Shown one piece after another: positions 32,176-39,138 of a stretch of DNA of 64,000 nt (positions are counted from its first letter, which is position 1; each line of letters opens with the position of its first letter). Below the pieces are notes generated by a model. That model did no database searches, had not been told where the DNA came from, and saw only the letters and a list, made by a program, of their open reading frames with translations. This DNA is from an uncultured Coriobacteriaceae bacterium (GTDB taxonomy: Bacteria > Actinomycetota > Coriobacteriia > Coriobacteriales > Atopobiaceae): positions 38,570 to 102,569 of the forward strand of contig CADAUA010000012.1 of the NCBI GenBank assembly GCA_902791035.1. The letters run 5' to 3'. The position numbers were made by a program, and so were the translations under genes.

Positions 32176-32961
32176 CTACCGCAGGAGAGTCAGCACCTGG
32201 CGCTTGCAGGCCAGGAAGCCGTCCGTGAGGGCGAAGTCGGCCGCGCTCATGCCGCCTGCGGGCCTCGGCACCCGGATCTCCTCGCGCACGCTGCTGGGCA
32301 CCCCGGCCGAGGGCTCCCCCTCCAGCACGTAGATGCGCTCCGCCATGGTCACGGCCTCGTCGACGTCATGAGTGATGGCAAGCGTTGCCATGCCCAGCTC
32401 CCGGGCCATGTCGCAGTACCAGCTGCGCATGTCCGCCCGGGTGAGGGCGTCGAGCGCCGAGAATGGCTCGTCCAGCAGGGTCACGTCGTTTCCCATGAGG
32501 TGGGTGCGCAGGAAGGCCGCGCGCTGTCGCATGCCGCCCGAGAGCTCGCTCGGCCACATGCGCTCGCAGCCCGCAAGGCCAAAGCGCTCGAAGAGCGGCC
32601 GCGCCTTGGCGTAGGCCTCCTCGCGCGGCGTGCCCGCCAGGGTGAGCGGCAGGCACACGTTGTCGATGATGCGCTTGGAGGGCAGGAGCAGGTCCTTCTG
32701 CAGCATGTAGGAGATGCGGCCGGGCACGCCGGTCACGTCCTCGCCGTGAAGGAGGACCCTCCCCTCGCGCGGCCGGGTGAGCCCGGAGAGGGCATGCAGG
32801 ATGGTGGTCTTGCCACAGCCCGACCGGCCCACCAGGCACACGACCTCGCCCGGTGCCACCGTGAGCGACACGTCCCGCACCACCACGTGCTCCCCGTCCC
32901 ACGAGAGCGTGAGGTGCCGTGCCTCCAAGGCAGGCACTTGCACGGCGTCCTCTTCCGTCAT
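32176..32961 (-). CDS. ABC transporter ATP-binding protein (ThiZ-like)
   Basis: ATPase of a thiamine-precursor importer, 261 residues, of the nitrate/sulfonate/taurine-like subfamily. Walker A GRSGCGKTT (near 45-53), Q-loop YMLQKDLLLP, signature [10 protein letters not shown], Walker B TLLDEPFSALD and ITHDVDEA are intact. ATG 32961 overlaps the permease stop (ATGA). The gene ends just before the promoter of the salvage operon. With the permease and the ThiY-like protein it would make a ThiXYZ-type importer. Confidence 0.92.
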   Translation of the reverse strand: MTEEDAVQVPALEARHLTLSWDGEHVVVRDVSLTVAPGEVVCLVGRSGCGKTTILHALSGLTRPREGRVLLHGEDVTGVPGRISYMLQKDLLLPSKRIIDNVCLPLTLAGTPREEAYAKARPLFERFGLAGCERMWPSELSGGMRQRAAFLRTHLMGNDVTLLDEPFSALDALTRADMRSWYCDMARELGMATLAITHDVDEAVTMAERIYVLEGEPSAGVPSSVREEIRVPRPAGGMSAADFALTDGFLACKRQVLTLLR

Positions 32962-33782
32962 TTGCTGCCCCTCCCCTCTGCCTGCTTCCAGGGCATTGCC
33001 GCGCGCTGGAGCGCATCCACGAGCTTCATGAGCGCGAGCGAGAGAACCGAAATGAGCAGGATCACCGCAAACATCTTGTCGTACGAGAAGGACTTGCGGA
33101 CGCGCGTCATGTACACGCCCAGGCCGGAGAAGCCGCCCAGCCACTCGGCGATGACGGCACCCACGATTGCATAGGTGGCGGAGATGCGCAGACCGCTGAA
33201 GAACTGCTCCATGGCGGCGGGCATCTTTACCTGCCAGAAGGTCTGCCACCGGGTGGCCTTCATGGTGCGCATGAGGTCGAGCGCGTCTGGGTCCACGGAG
33301 TCGAAGCCAGCCACTAGCGAAACCGTCACTGGGAAGAAGGAGGTGAGCACGATGAGCACGACCTTGGGCATGAGGCCATAGCCAAACCACAGGACCAGAA
33401 GCGGCGCGATGGCCACCGTGGGGATGGTCTGGGAGACGGTCATGAGCGGCTCGAAGGCCAGGCGGAAGCCCTCGAAGCGGTCCATGAGGACGGCAAAGAC
33501 GAAGCCCAGCGCCGTGCCTATGGCCAGGCCCAACGCCGCCTCCACGAGCGTGGTAGCGGAGTGGCTGGCGAGAAGGGCCGCGTCGGCGCCAAGGGCCCAG
33601 ACCACCTGCGTGGGGCTGGGCAGGAGGAAGTTGGGCACGAGGCCCACCGCCACGACCAGCTGCCAGACCACCAAGATAGCTACCGTGGTCGCGACGGGGA
33701 TCCACACCCGACGCGGGGCGAGGGCCGACCGCCCCGACTTGCCGTTGGACTGGTCGCTGGGCTTGTCGCCTTGCGCAGCCAC
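32958..33782 (-). CDS. ABC transporter permease (ThiX-like)
   Basis: Six-helix permease, 274 residues. A 25-residue polar start is followed by WIPVATTVAILVVWQLVVAV, the helices and the coupling loop LMRTMKATRWQTFWQVKMPAAM, typical of the SsuC/TauC/ThiX group. GTG 33782 overlaps the stop of the thiamine-binding gene, with AGAAGGTGG upstream. No binding protein is coded in this operon; the ThiY-like lipoprotein is in the neighbouring one. Both operons answer to TPP. Confidence 0.9.
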   Translation of the reverse strand: MAAQGDKPSDQSNGKSGRSALAPRRVWIPVATTVAILVVWQLVVAVGLVPNFLLPSPTQVVWALGADAALLASHSATTLVEAALGLAIGTALGFVFAVLMDRFEGFRLAFEPLMTVSQTIPTVAIAPLLVLWFGYGLMPKVVLIVLTSFFPVTVSLVAGFDSVDPDALDLMRTMKATRWQTFWQVKMPAAMEQFFSGLRISATYAIVGAVIAEWLGGFSGLGVYMTRVRKSFSYDKMFAVILLISVLSLALMKLVDALQRAAMPWKQAEGRGSK

Positions 33783-34123
33783 TAGGCCACCTTCTGCTCG
33801 GCGCGCGGGGCGAACTCGGGGTCGCCCTCGTGGTACTTGGACACCTTGTGTTCCGTGGACATGACGTCGCCCTCGGACTTGTAGTCGATCTTCACATAGG
33901 TCATCACGTGCTTGCAGCCGGCCTTGGCGCCCACCAGCTGGCAGTTCTTGACGACCTCCATGCAAGCCTCATAGTCGCCCTCGATGGCTGTCTCGAAGGG
34001 TCCCACGAAGTAGTCCAGGCCCGTGGAGTCTATGCAGGCGATCACGGCGTCCACCACGCGGCAGACCTCGTCCTCGTCCTTCGAGTCCATGGGCAGGTAT
34101 TGAATGGCAACGCCGCAGTTCAA
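33782..34123 (-). CDS. Thiamine-binding protein family (MTH1187/YkoF-like)
   Basis: Small cytoplasmic ligand-binding protein of the thiamine/HMP-binding PF01910-like group, 113 residues. It opens NCGVAIQYLPMDSKDEDEVCRVVD and continues with GPFETAIEGDYEACMEVVKNC, the ferredoxin-like fold of the family. TTG 34123 is proposed: GGAGG lies nine bases upstream and the next residues NCGVAIQYLP are where relatives begin. A GTG two codons earlier is too close to the site. It is the first gene after TPP riboswitch 2, with a terminator-like hairpin between. Confidence 0.82.
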   Translation of the reverse strand: MNCGVAIQYLPMDSKDEDEVCRVVDAVIACIDSTGLDYFVGPFETAIEGDYEACMEVVKNCQLVGAKAGCKHVMTYVKIDYKSEGDVMSTEHKVSKYHEGDPEFAPRAEQKVA

Positions 34124-34151
34124 CGGCACTCCCCTCCGCGCGGGAGCAGAA

Positions 34152-34177
34152 GGCCCCGCGCCAAACGTCGCGGGGCC
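34152..34177 (-). terminator. Riboswitch-linked terminator hairpin
   Basis: Perfect 9-bp stem GGCCCCGCG/CGCGGGGCC with an 8-base loop; on the minus strand UUCUGCUCCC follows. It lies between aptamer 2 and the thiamine-binding gene and is the likely transcription-terminating platform. Confidence 0.65.
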
Positions 34178-34196
34178 ACGGCTTGCCGTGTGCATG

Positions 34197-34282
34197 GTCC
34201 CTACGCTGGCATTACCCAGATCAGGTATAGGGTCAGGGACGCGATGGCCCCTATCTCAGCCGGCGTGCGCCAGCTCCCCTTT
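34197..34282 (-). ncRNA. TPP riboswitch (THI box), copy 2
   Basis: Minus strand GGGGAGCTGGC, GGCTGAGA, GACCC, ACCTGATCTGGG and AATGCCAGCGTAGGGA in order, with a shorter variable arm than copy 1. It controls the thiamine-binding protein, permease and ATPase genes. Confidence 0.95.
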
Positions 34283-34293
34283 GTTGCACAGCG

Positions 34294-34299
34294 AGTGTA
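34294..34299 (-). promoter_or_regulatory. -10 element before TPP riboswitch 2
   Basis: TACACT within GTGCTACACTC on the minus strand, identical in context to the element before riboswitch 1; TGAACG lies 17 bases upstream as a weak -35. The remaining bases up to 34519 hold no recognised gene. Confidence 0.6.
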
Positions 34300-34519
34300 G
34301 CACGTAAGGTAGTCTGCGTTCAGCAGAAGAGTCGGCCACAATCGAGCGCGTCGTACGCCAAGAACAGCCGCGAGATAGACGAGGCTCAGCGAGAATCCCA
34401 ACTCTTCGAGGTGCCCAAGGCTTCGGCGATACAATCCTGGGTTACGTCCATTGTCCTCAATCACCGGACGACTTCCCCTTCCCTCTTGGTCTCGTCACGC
34501 TCAAGGCCCTGTTCAGGAC

Positions 34520-35641
34520 TTACCACACGCTGCGGTAGATGCCACGGATGTCGTCACGAGTGAGCTCGGTGTACTCGTTAGCCAGGAGGCGCTGCTGGTT
34601 GGCGATGGTCATGTCGGTGAACTCTTCGATCTGGACCTCCGTCATGCCGTACTCGCGCAGGCGCTTCTTGGCCACGAGGCGGTTGAGAAGGGCGTCCAGC
34701 TGGTCGTAGACCTCGGCCTCGGCGCAGCCCAGCTTGCCTGCCAGCAGGGCGTTGAGCTGGGCAATCGCACCCTGCGGGTCCTTCTCGACGTAGCGCTTGA
34801 AGACGGCCGTGAAGAGCTGGTAGTTGGACTCGCCATGCGGCACGTGGAAGACGCCGCCCAGGGCGTAGGAGAGGGCGTGCACGGCGCCGCAGCCCGCGTT
34901 TCCGAATGCGATGCCGGCCGCGGTGGCCGCAAGCGCAAAGTCGGCCATGCGCTCGTTGCGGGCCTCGGTGGACATGTCGTGGGCCGCCATGTGCAGGTAG
35001 CCATCGAGGATGAGGTCGATGGCGTGCACGGAGTACATCCGAGTGAAGGGCGAGGCCTTGGGCGAGAGGTAGGACTCCGTGGCGTGCACCAGGGCGTCGA
35101 TGGAGCTGGTGGCAAAGACGCGCGGCGGCAGGCTGAGCATTACCTCCGGGATGACGGCCGCAGCATCCGCGAAGTTGGCGTCTGTGGCAAGGCCCTTCTT
35201 GGTGCCCAGCTCCGGCAGGGCCATGACGGAGACGTTGGTCACCTCGGAGCCCGTGCCGCAGGTGGTTGGCACGCAGACAAGCTCCTTCTGCTTGACGGGC
35301 GTGGCCTCCCCCGTGAAGAGCTGGCAGGTGCGCTCTGGGGCCTTGAGCGCCAGGAGCTTGCAGATGTCCATGATCGTGCCGCCGCCCAGGGCCACGATCC
35401 GGTCGTAGTCGAAGGCCGCCGCGTCCGCCCGGATGGCGTCCACCATGAGGTCAGAGGGCTCGCCCGCGCCGTACTTCTCCTCATATATCACGTGCGCACC
35501 GCAGTCGAGTGGGGCCACGAAGGGGTCCCAGAGCCACTGGTTGGTCACCACTAGGTCGTGCGGGCCCAGGTTGAAGTCCCGGGCAAACTCCGCGAACGTG
35601 TCAAAGGTGTAGATGGTGGGCTTGAGCTGCAGTGCCTTCAT
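34520..35641 (-). CDS. Iron-containing alcohol dehydrogenase, 4-hydroxybutyrate dehydrogenase type
   Basis: NAD-dependent reduction of succinic semialdehyde to 4-hydroxybutyrate is the likely reaction; 373 residues, cytoplasmic. Nucleotide site VALGGGTIMDICK (near 82-94), PTTCGTGSEVTNVS, and metal ligands in SIDALVHATE and GAVHALSYALGGVFHVPHGE are intact. The start KALQLKPTIYTFDTFAEF and the end REYGMTEVQIEEF with NQQRLLANEYTELTRDDI recall the clostridial 4-hydroxybutyrate dehydrogenase from memory. ATG 35641 follows GGAGG. It is single. The frameshifted aminotransferase at 2335-3577 would be the preceding step in 4-aminobutyrate fermentation. Confidence 0.85.
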   Translation of the reverse strand: MKALQLKPTIYTFDTFAEFARDFNLGPHDLVVTNQWLWDPFVAPLDCGAHVIYEEKYGAGEPSDLMVDAIRADAAAFDYDRIVALGGGTIMDICKLLALKAPERTCQLFTGEATPVKQKELVCVPTTCGTGSEVTNVSVMALPELGTKKGLATDANFADAAAVIPEVMLSLPPRVFATSSIDALVHATESYLSPKASPFTRMYSVHAIDLILDGYLHMAAHDMSTEARNERMADFALAATAAGIAFGNAGCGAVHALSYALGGVFHVPHGESNYQLFTAVFKRYVEKDPQGAIAQLNALLAGKLGCAEAEVYDQLDALLNRLVAKKRLREYGMTEVQIEEFTDMTIANQQRLLANEYTELTRDDIRGIYRSVW

Positions 35642-35852
35642 GATGTGCCTCCGCGTATGGCCGGGTAGCGCCGCGAGGGGCCACCCAGTAAGCAAGTCTG
35701 ACCACAGTGTAGCCAGTGCGGTACAACAGCGAGGCAAACGCGTCAGTCAGGAGACATCATGGCAACAAGCGTCCGCGAAAACCCGTGAAGGGATACGTGG
35801 GCGAGGCTTGGCGACCACCAACCCGGCGTCTCCTTTGCCCGCAACGACGCGA

Positions 35853-37019
35853 TCAGCAAGAGCGCAAGAGGCGCGCTCGCAGCCCGCGATAGTCATGGAC
35901 CTCGAGGTCAGCATGCCACGATTCCCAGTCCAGGAGTCCCTCCCCTTCCAAGTGCCTTGCCACGGCGCAGGCAACCTGATCCATCCGTTCGGGCTCACGC
36001 AGGTCAAAGCTAGTCACAGGAACCACATGCAGGCCAAGAAACTGCAGTTCACGCATGCGACGCAGGTCCGCGTCACCCTTCGCAATGAAACCACGACGCC
36101 AAGTTGCAAGCTCTGGGTCGGCGGCTGCCAGCTCATCCCGAGTCATCGTCAACGACGCCACGGCCAGCGGGTCAAGGTGGAATTCAGTGCTCTGGTACTC
36201 GAGGTCAACATAGCCGTTCTGCAGGAAGACATCGGGGTAGTAAGAGCCGCCTGAGACGCAGCTCTCAAGATTGATGGGCACCTCGACCCTTCCGTTCAAG
36301 ACCGGGATGCCAAACCCATAGCCGCCTTCCTCGGGAGGAAGGCTCATCATCAGGGCGAGCGTGGTCTCTCCCGGGGACGCGGACCATTCGAGGGCATATT
36401 GGAGCGCCCACCGGAGCGAGGCCGTACCGCCGCGTGCACGCACGTGCTTGGCGCAGCTCCTTATGCGATCGATGGTGGTGACGGGCGGCAGATCAAACGT
36501 TGCGCCTTCCAATCCATCTGGGTCAGGGCACAGCGAGTAGGACCCGCAAAGCTCCATGACGAGCTGCGCCAAGCCCACAGGGCCAAGGCGAGCGGACATC
36601 TGCAGCACGATGAGCTCGGGGCATACGAAGTAGAGGGTCGGGTCAACGCAGACAAGTGCCTGGACAGGGAGCTCTTGGGACAACACCCTCGTACGGGTCT
36701 TTTTTCTTGTCGTCCGGTGAGCGTAGTCGAAGACCATGAGCTCGAGCGGAGCCTCTTTCGTGAACTTCCCCACGTTTCCCAGCCGGTGGAGGTCAACGTT
36801 GCTGTTTGTCTCGGCGTTCTCGAAAGGGAATCCCTCGTCGGCAAGGGTCGGACCGCGCCACCAGTCCTCCTCCCGAGTTGGCTCGGGCGCCTTCTGTTCC
36901 TGTCCCGGCAGACGAACTACGGGCCGTTCGACCTCGGGAAGCTCAAGCCGCACGCTCAACTCGCGGCAGCGTACCGCTCGGATGGCCCGAAGAGCGCTCT
37001 CCCCACCTAGCACGTGCAT
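35853..37019 (-). CDS. Hypothetical protein, possibly with a restriction-endonuclease-like C-terminal domain
   Basis: 388 residues, not firmly recognised. The N-terminal half has a hydrophobic VDPTLYFVCPELIVLQMSA and a CGSYSL segment. The second half reads EWSASPGETTLALMMSLPPEEGGYG, then YYPDVFLQNGYVDLEYQSTEFH. SP-x-E, P-D and E-Y-x-S in this order resemble the PD-(D/E)XK-type layout of DUF559/Vsr-like proteins, with Gln/Ser where the Lys would be. That is weak evidence for a nuclease. There is no signal peptide. ATG 37019 follows GGAGG. Its leader carries a 16-bp inverted repeat spanning a promoter. AT-rich upstream DNA contrasts with the rest of the window. Confidence 0.6.
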   Translation of the reverse strand: MHVLGGESALRAIRAVRCRELSVRLELPEVERPVVRLPGQEQKAPEPTREEDWWRGPTLADEGFPFENAETNSNVDLHRLGNVGKFTKEAPLELMVFDYAHRTTRKKTRTRVLSQELPVQALVCVDPTLYFVCPELIVLQMSARLGPVGLAQLVMELCGSYSLCPDPDGLEGATFDLPPVTTIDRIRSCAKHVRARGGTASLRWALQYALEWSASPGETTLALMMSLPPEEGGYGFGIPVLNGRVEVPINLESCVSGGSYYPDVFLQNGYVDLEYQSTEFHLDPLAVASLTMTRDELAAADPELATWRRGFIAKGDADLRRMRELQFLGLHVVPVTSFDLREPERMDQVACAVARHLEGEGLLDWESWHADLEVHDYRGLRARLLRSC

Positions 37020-37030
37020 GGGGCACCTCC

Positions 37031-37120
37031 AAATCCGTCCCTATAAACCATATGCTTAAGTATATTAATCAGTTTTATCTGGTAAATTGTAAGATCATTC
37101 CATATTATAGGGACGGATTT
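37031..37120 (-). promoter_or_regulatory. Promoter with a 16-bp perfect inverted repeat in AT-rich DNA
   Basis: AAATCCGTCCCTATAA (37031-37046) is repeated in exact inverse at 37105-37120, with a 58-base AT-rich spacer. On the minus strand the distal arm contains TATAAT, preceded after 18 bases by TTGCGA, a good promoter for the gene at 35853-37019. The proximal arm lies 12 bases before its ATG, next to GGAGG. Two operator sites for a looping repressor, or a leader hairpin covering the ribosome site, would both fit. Confidence 0.65.
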
Positions 37121-37353
37121 TACGGCGTCGCAAGTGGGTACGGACAGTCGGATGCCCAACAAACGCGCAGGTAGAAAACCATGGATTTGACTACCCTTTC
37201 CGCCCAGAGACGCAATCACAACCGAGAACAAGGACGTCTAGCTGGGATCTTGCAGGTGTTCCTGTGCCACCGCAGCAATACGGTGCCCTTGCGGAGACAT
37301 GTAACGGGGTGGCTTAGCTGGGCAAACGCGTCAGAGACGCTCTGAGGCGCACT

Positions 37354-37570
37354 TTAACCTCCGATGGGCTTTTGGTCCACCGCGCCTCGTAGCGCCTGTT
37401 CAGCGTCTTCTGGTGAGGTCAGTTCTTCTTCGCCAGGCAAGCGCAGTCCTGCGACGTCATATGCAGGGGTAACGCCCGTCCGCCAGTATCAGGATTGCCG
37501 AGTCATCATGGGCGAGCGCTTGGGCCGTCTCCATGACATCCAGCAACGCAGAGCTGGCACACGCTGTCGG
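37354..37570 (-). pseudogene. Possible decayed small gene
   Basis: Minus-strand frames give a protein-like string SALLDVMETAQALAHDD and ILILADGRYPC, then after a one-base shift YDVAGLRLPGEEELTSPED up to a stop at 37354. There is no ribosome site or intact start. It looks like the end of a small gene broken by a frameshift, in a 600-base gap otherwise empty apart from the inverted repeat at 37031-37120. Family unknown. Confidence 0.3.
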
Positions 37571-37643
37571 CGCCGACTACGTGTGCGAGTCATTCTGATG
37601 GTGCGGTATAACAGCAGTGAAACCCCAACCGGCAGGAGGCAAC

Positions 37644-37886
37644 ATGACAGGCAGCATCAAAGTGGCCGATACCACGCGGGAGGACCGCATCCGCATCGTG
37701 GCGGAGGCACTGGCCTTTGGAGACGACTGCGGGGACTGCTCGCTCGACGCCTGCGGCATCGACAAGTACTACCAGCCCTACATAGACGGCGAATGCGAGC
37801 TCGCCGAGCTCAACATGAGGAACGCAAGCCGCAGCTACATCACCGGCGGCCAGCGCGAGCCCTCTGGCCCCTCCTGCGTCATGTGA
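37644..37886 (+). CDS. Small Cys-containing hypothetical protein
   Basis: 80 residues; family not recognised. ATG 37644 is preceded by GGAGG. The protein begins MTGSIKVADTTREDRIRIVAEAL and has a Cys-rich centre FGDDCGDCSLDACGIDKYY with three Cys in eight residues and further Cys at 60 and 78, which might bind a metal. No signal peptide. A good intrinsic terminator follows the stop at once, so a single-gene transcript is likely. Confidence 0.65.
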   Translation: MTGSIKVADTTREDRIRIVAEALAFGDDCGDCSLDACGIDKYYQPYIDGECELAELNMRNASRSYITGGQREPSGPSCVM

Positions 37887-37890
37887 ATGG

Positions 37891-37911
37891 AAAAGCGACA
37901 GCCGCTTTTTT
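37891..37911. terminator. Intrinsic terminator
   Basis: AAAAGCG, a 5-base loop and CGCTTTTTT, directly after the small Cys-containing gene; usable in both directions for the convergent acetyltransferase gene. Confidence 0.85.
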
Positions 37912-37929
37912 CATTCAATTCTTGATGAT

Positions 37930-38424
37930 TTATATCTGATGCTCCAAGAAAATTTGGTCCTGGGCCTTTCCCGCTATCCGGAAGTCCGCGCGCTGGTAGA
38001 GGGCTTGGGCGGGCTTGTTTCCCACCCAGGTGTCCAAGCGGCAGACAGTCCGGCCATGGCTGTGGCCCCAAGCCAGCGCGAAGTCGAGCATGGCACGACC
38101 ATAGCCGCGGGCGGCAGCGCTTGGCGGCACCACCAAAGCATGGACCACCAGCACCCGCTCCGGGGCAGCGAGCCAGCTCCAGCGCACATTCCTGTACTCG
38201 GGGGCCTGGCGATTGTTGATGATCATGGAGGCAGCCACCGCGCCGCCCTCGACGCCCACCCACATCCAGCCGCGCCGGATGGCCTCGTCCACCGTCTCGC
38301 GCGTGGGGTAGACGCCCTTCTGCCAGTTGGATGTGGAGCCGTGCTCTGCCTCATAGGCAAAGAGCTCCTCGTAGGTCGCCACAATCGCATCCGCATACAC
38401 GGGCTTGGCCAGCCGAATCTCCAT
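37930..38424 (-). CDS. GNAT family N-acetyltransferase
   Basis: Acetyl-CoA-dependent acetyltransferase of unknown acceptor, 164 residues, cytoplasmic. The GNAT core is seen as MWVGVEGGAVAASMIINN, VHALVVPPSAAARGYGRAMLDFAL (motif A, RGYGRA pyrophosphate loop) and ALYQRADFRIAGK (motif B). Relatives in related genomes often have this length. ATG 38424 follows GAGAGGAGG. Monocistronic, ending at the terminator shared with the small gene. Confidence 0.88.
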   Translation of the reverse strand: MEIRLAKPVYADAIVATYEELFAYEAEHGSTSNWQKGVYPTRETVDEAIRRGWMWVGVEGGAVAASMIINNRQAPEYRNVRWSWLAAPERVLVVHALVVPPSAAARGYGRAMLDFALAWGHSHGRTVCRLDTWVGNKPAQALYQRADFRIAGKAQDQIFLEHQI

Positions 38425-38548
38425 GTGCGGCCTCCTCTCGGTTGCCCCCGAGGTTAGAGCCCCGGAGTTTCACGCGAGTTGCAGGCCGAGCAAAGATAAG
38501 GGCACGCTTCAGGGAGCCGCACGCAGGGACCACCCCTGGACCGGCGCG

Positions 38549-38977
38549 CTAGCGCATGAGGGACGGGTCCTGGTTCCAGACCTCGAGCGCCACGCCATCA
38601 GTCAGCCGCTCGAAGCCGAAGTGCTCGTAGAGCGGGGCGTTCTTGGACTCGTCGGGCATCACGTCGAGGTAGAGGTAGTCCCTGTAGTGCTCGCGCACCA
38701 TGCGCATGAGCGCGCCCGCGATGCCCCTCCCCTGGTAGTCGAGGTCCACGAGCAGGTACTTGAGATAGGCGCAGAGCTCTCCGTCGTCGAGGATGCGCAC
38801 CAGACCCACCAGACGGTCGCCATCCCAGGCGCTTATCACGAACGACGACCCCATGAGCGCCTTGTACAGCCTGGAGGGATAGTCTGCCGAGTGCCAGCCC
38901 ACCGAGCGAAAGAGCGCCACCACCTGCTCCTGCGTAAAGCGCTTCTCAGTAGTGTATGTGAGGCTCTGGTCGTTCAT
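38549..38977 (-). CDS. GNAT family N-acetyltransferase
   Basis: 142 residues. DRLVGLVRILDDG, LKYLLVDLDYQGRGIAGALMRMV (motif A) and APLYEHFGFERLTDGVALEVW show the family; the last part resembles GNAT proteins of the YhbS/antibiotic type. ATG 38977 has AAGGAGA in front; the longer reading to 39034 lacks a ribosome site. About 125 bases separate it from the other acetyltransferase gene, so each probably has its own promoter. Substrate unknown. Confidence 0.88.
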   Translation of the reverse strand: MNDQSLTYTTEKRFTQEQVVALFRSVGWHSADYPSRLYKALMGSSFVISAWDGDRLVGLVRILDDGELCAYLKYLLVDLDYQGRGIAGALMRMVREHYRDYLYLDVMPDESKNAPLYEHFGFERLTDGVALEVWNQDPSLMR

Positions 38978-39064
38978 GGCATTTCTCCTTGTCGCAGACG
39001 TTGCCCCCGCATTGTGACACGCCGAAATGCGCACGCCAAAAGGCCCATGATACGGACACAGGAA

Positions 39065-39092
39065 ACGGCCCGGGCTTGGATGCCCGGGCCGT
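39065..39092. terminator. Terminator of the GH3 gene
   Basis: Perfect 11-bp stem ACGGCCCGGGC/GCCCGGGCCGT with a 6-base loop, followed on the minus strand by TTTCC, about 45 bases after the GH3 stop. A second small stem GTGCCAGG/CCTGGCAC lies at 39112-39131 between them. Confidence 0.75.
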
Positions 39093-39138
39093 CGTGTCGC
39101 AAGAGCCTGCCGTGCCAGGTGCGCCTGGCACCATCACG

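Noticed and set aside
32176..33705. One continuous long minus-strand frame covering ATPase and permease genes as a fusion
   Set aside because: Its N-terminal half is out of frame with the permease; the separate GTG start and the ATGA overlap explain two proteins.
34201..34464. 87-codon frame over TPP riboswitch 2
   Set aside because: Overlaps the aptamer and promoter; composition and lack of a ribosome site argue against coding.
37007..37231. 74-codon minus-strand frame over the AT-rich promoter region
   Set aside because: No ribosome site; it contains the inverted repeat and promoter of the gene at 35853-37019.
37364..37939. 191-codon plus-strand frame before and over the small Cys gene
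   Set aside because: Out of frame with the well-supported 80-residue gene and without a start signal; the first part is opposite the possible remnant at 37354-37570.
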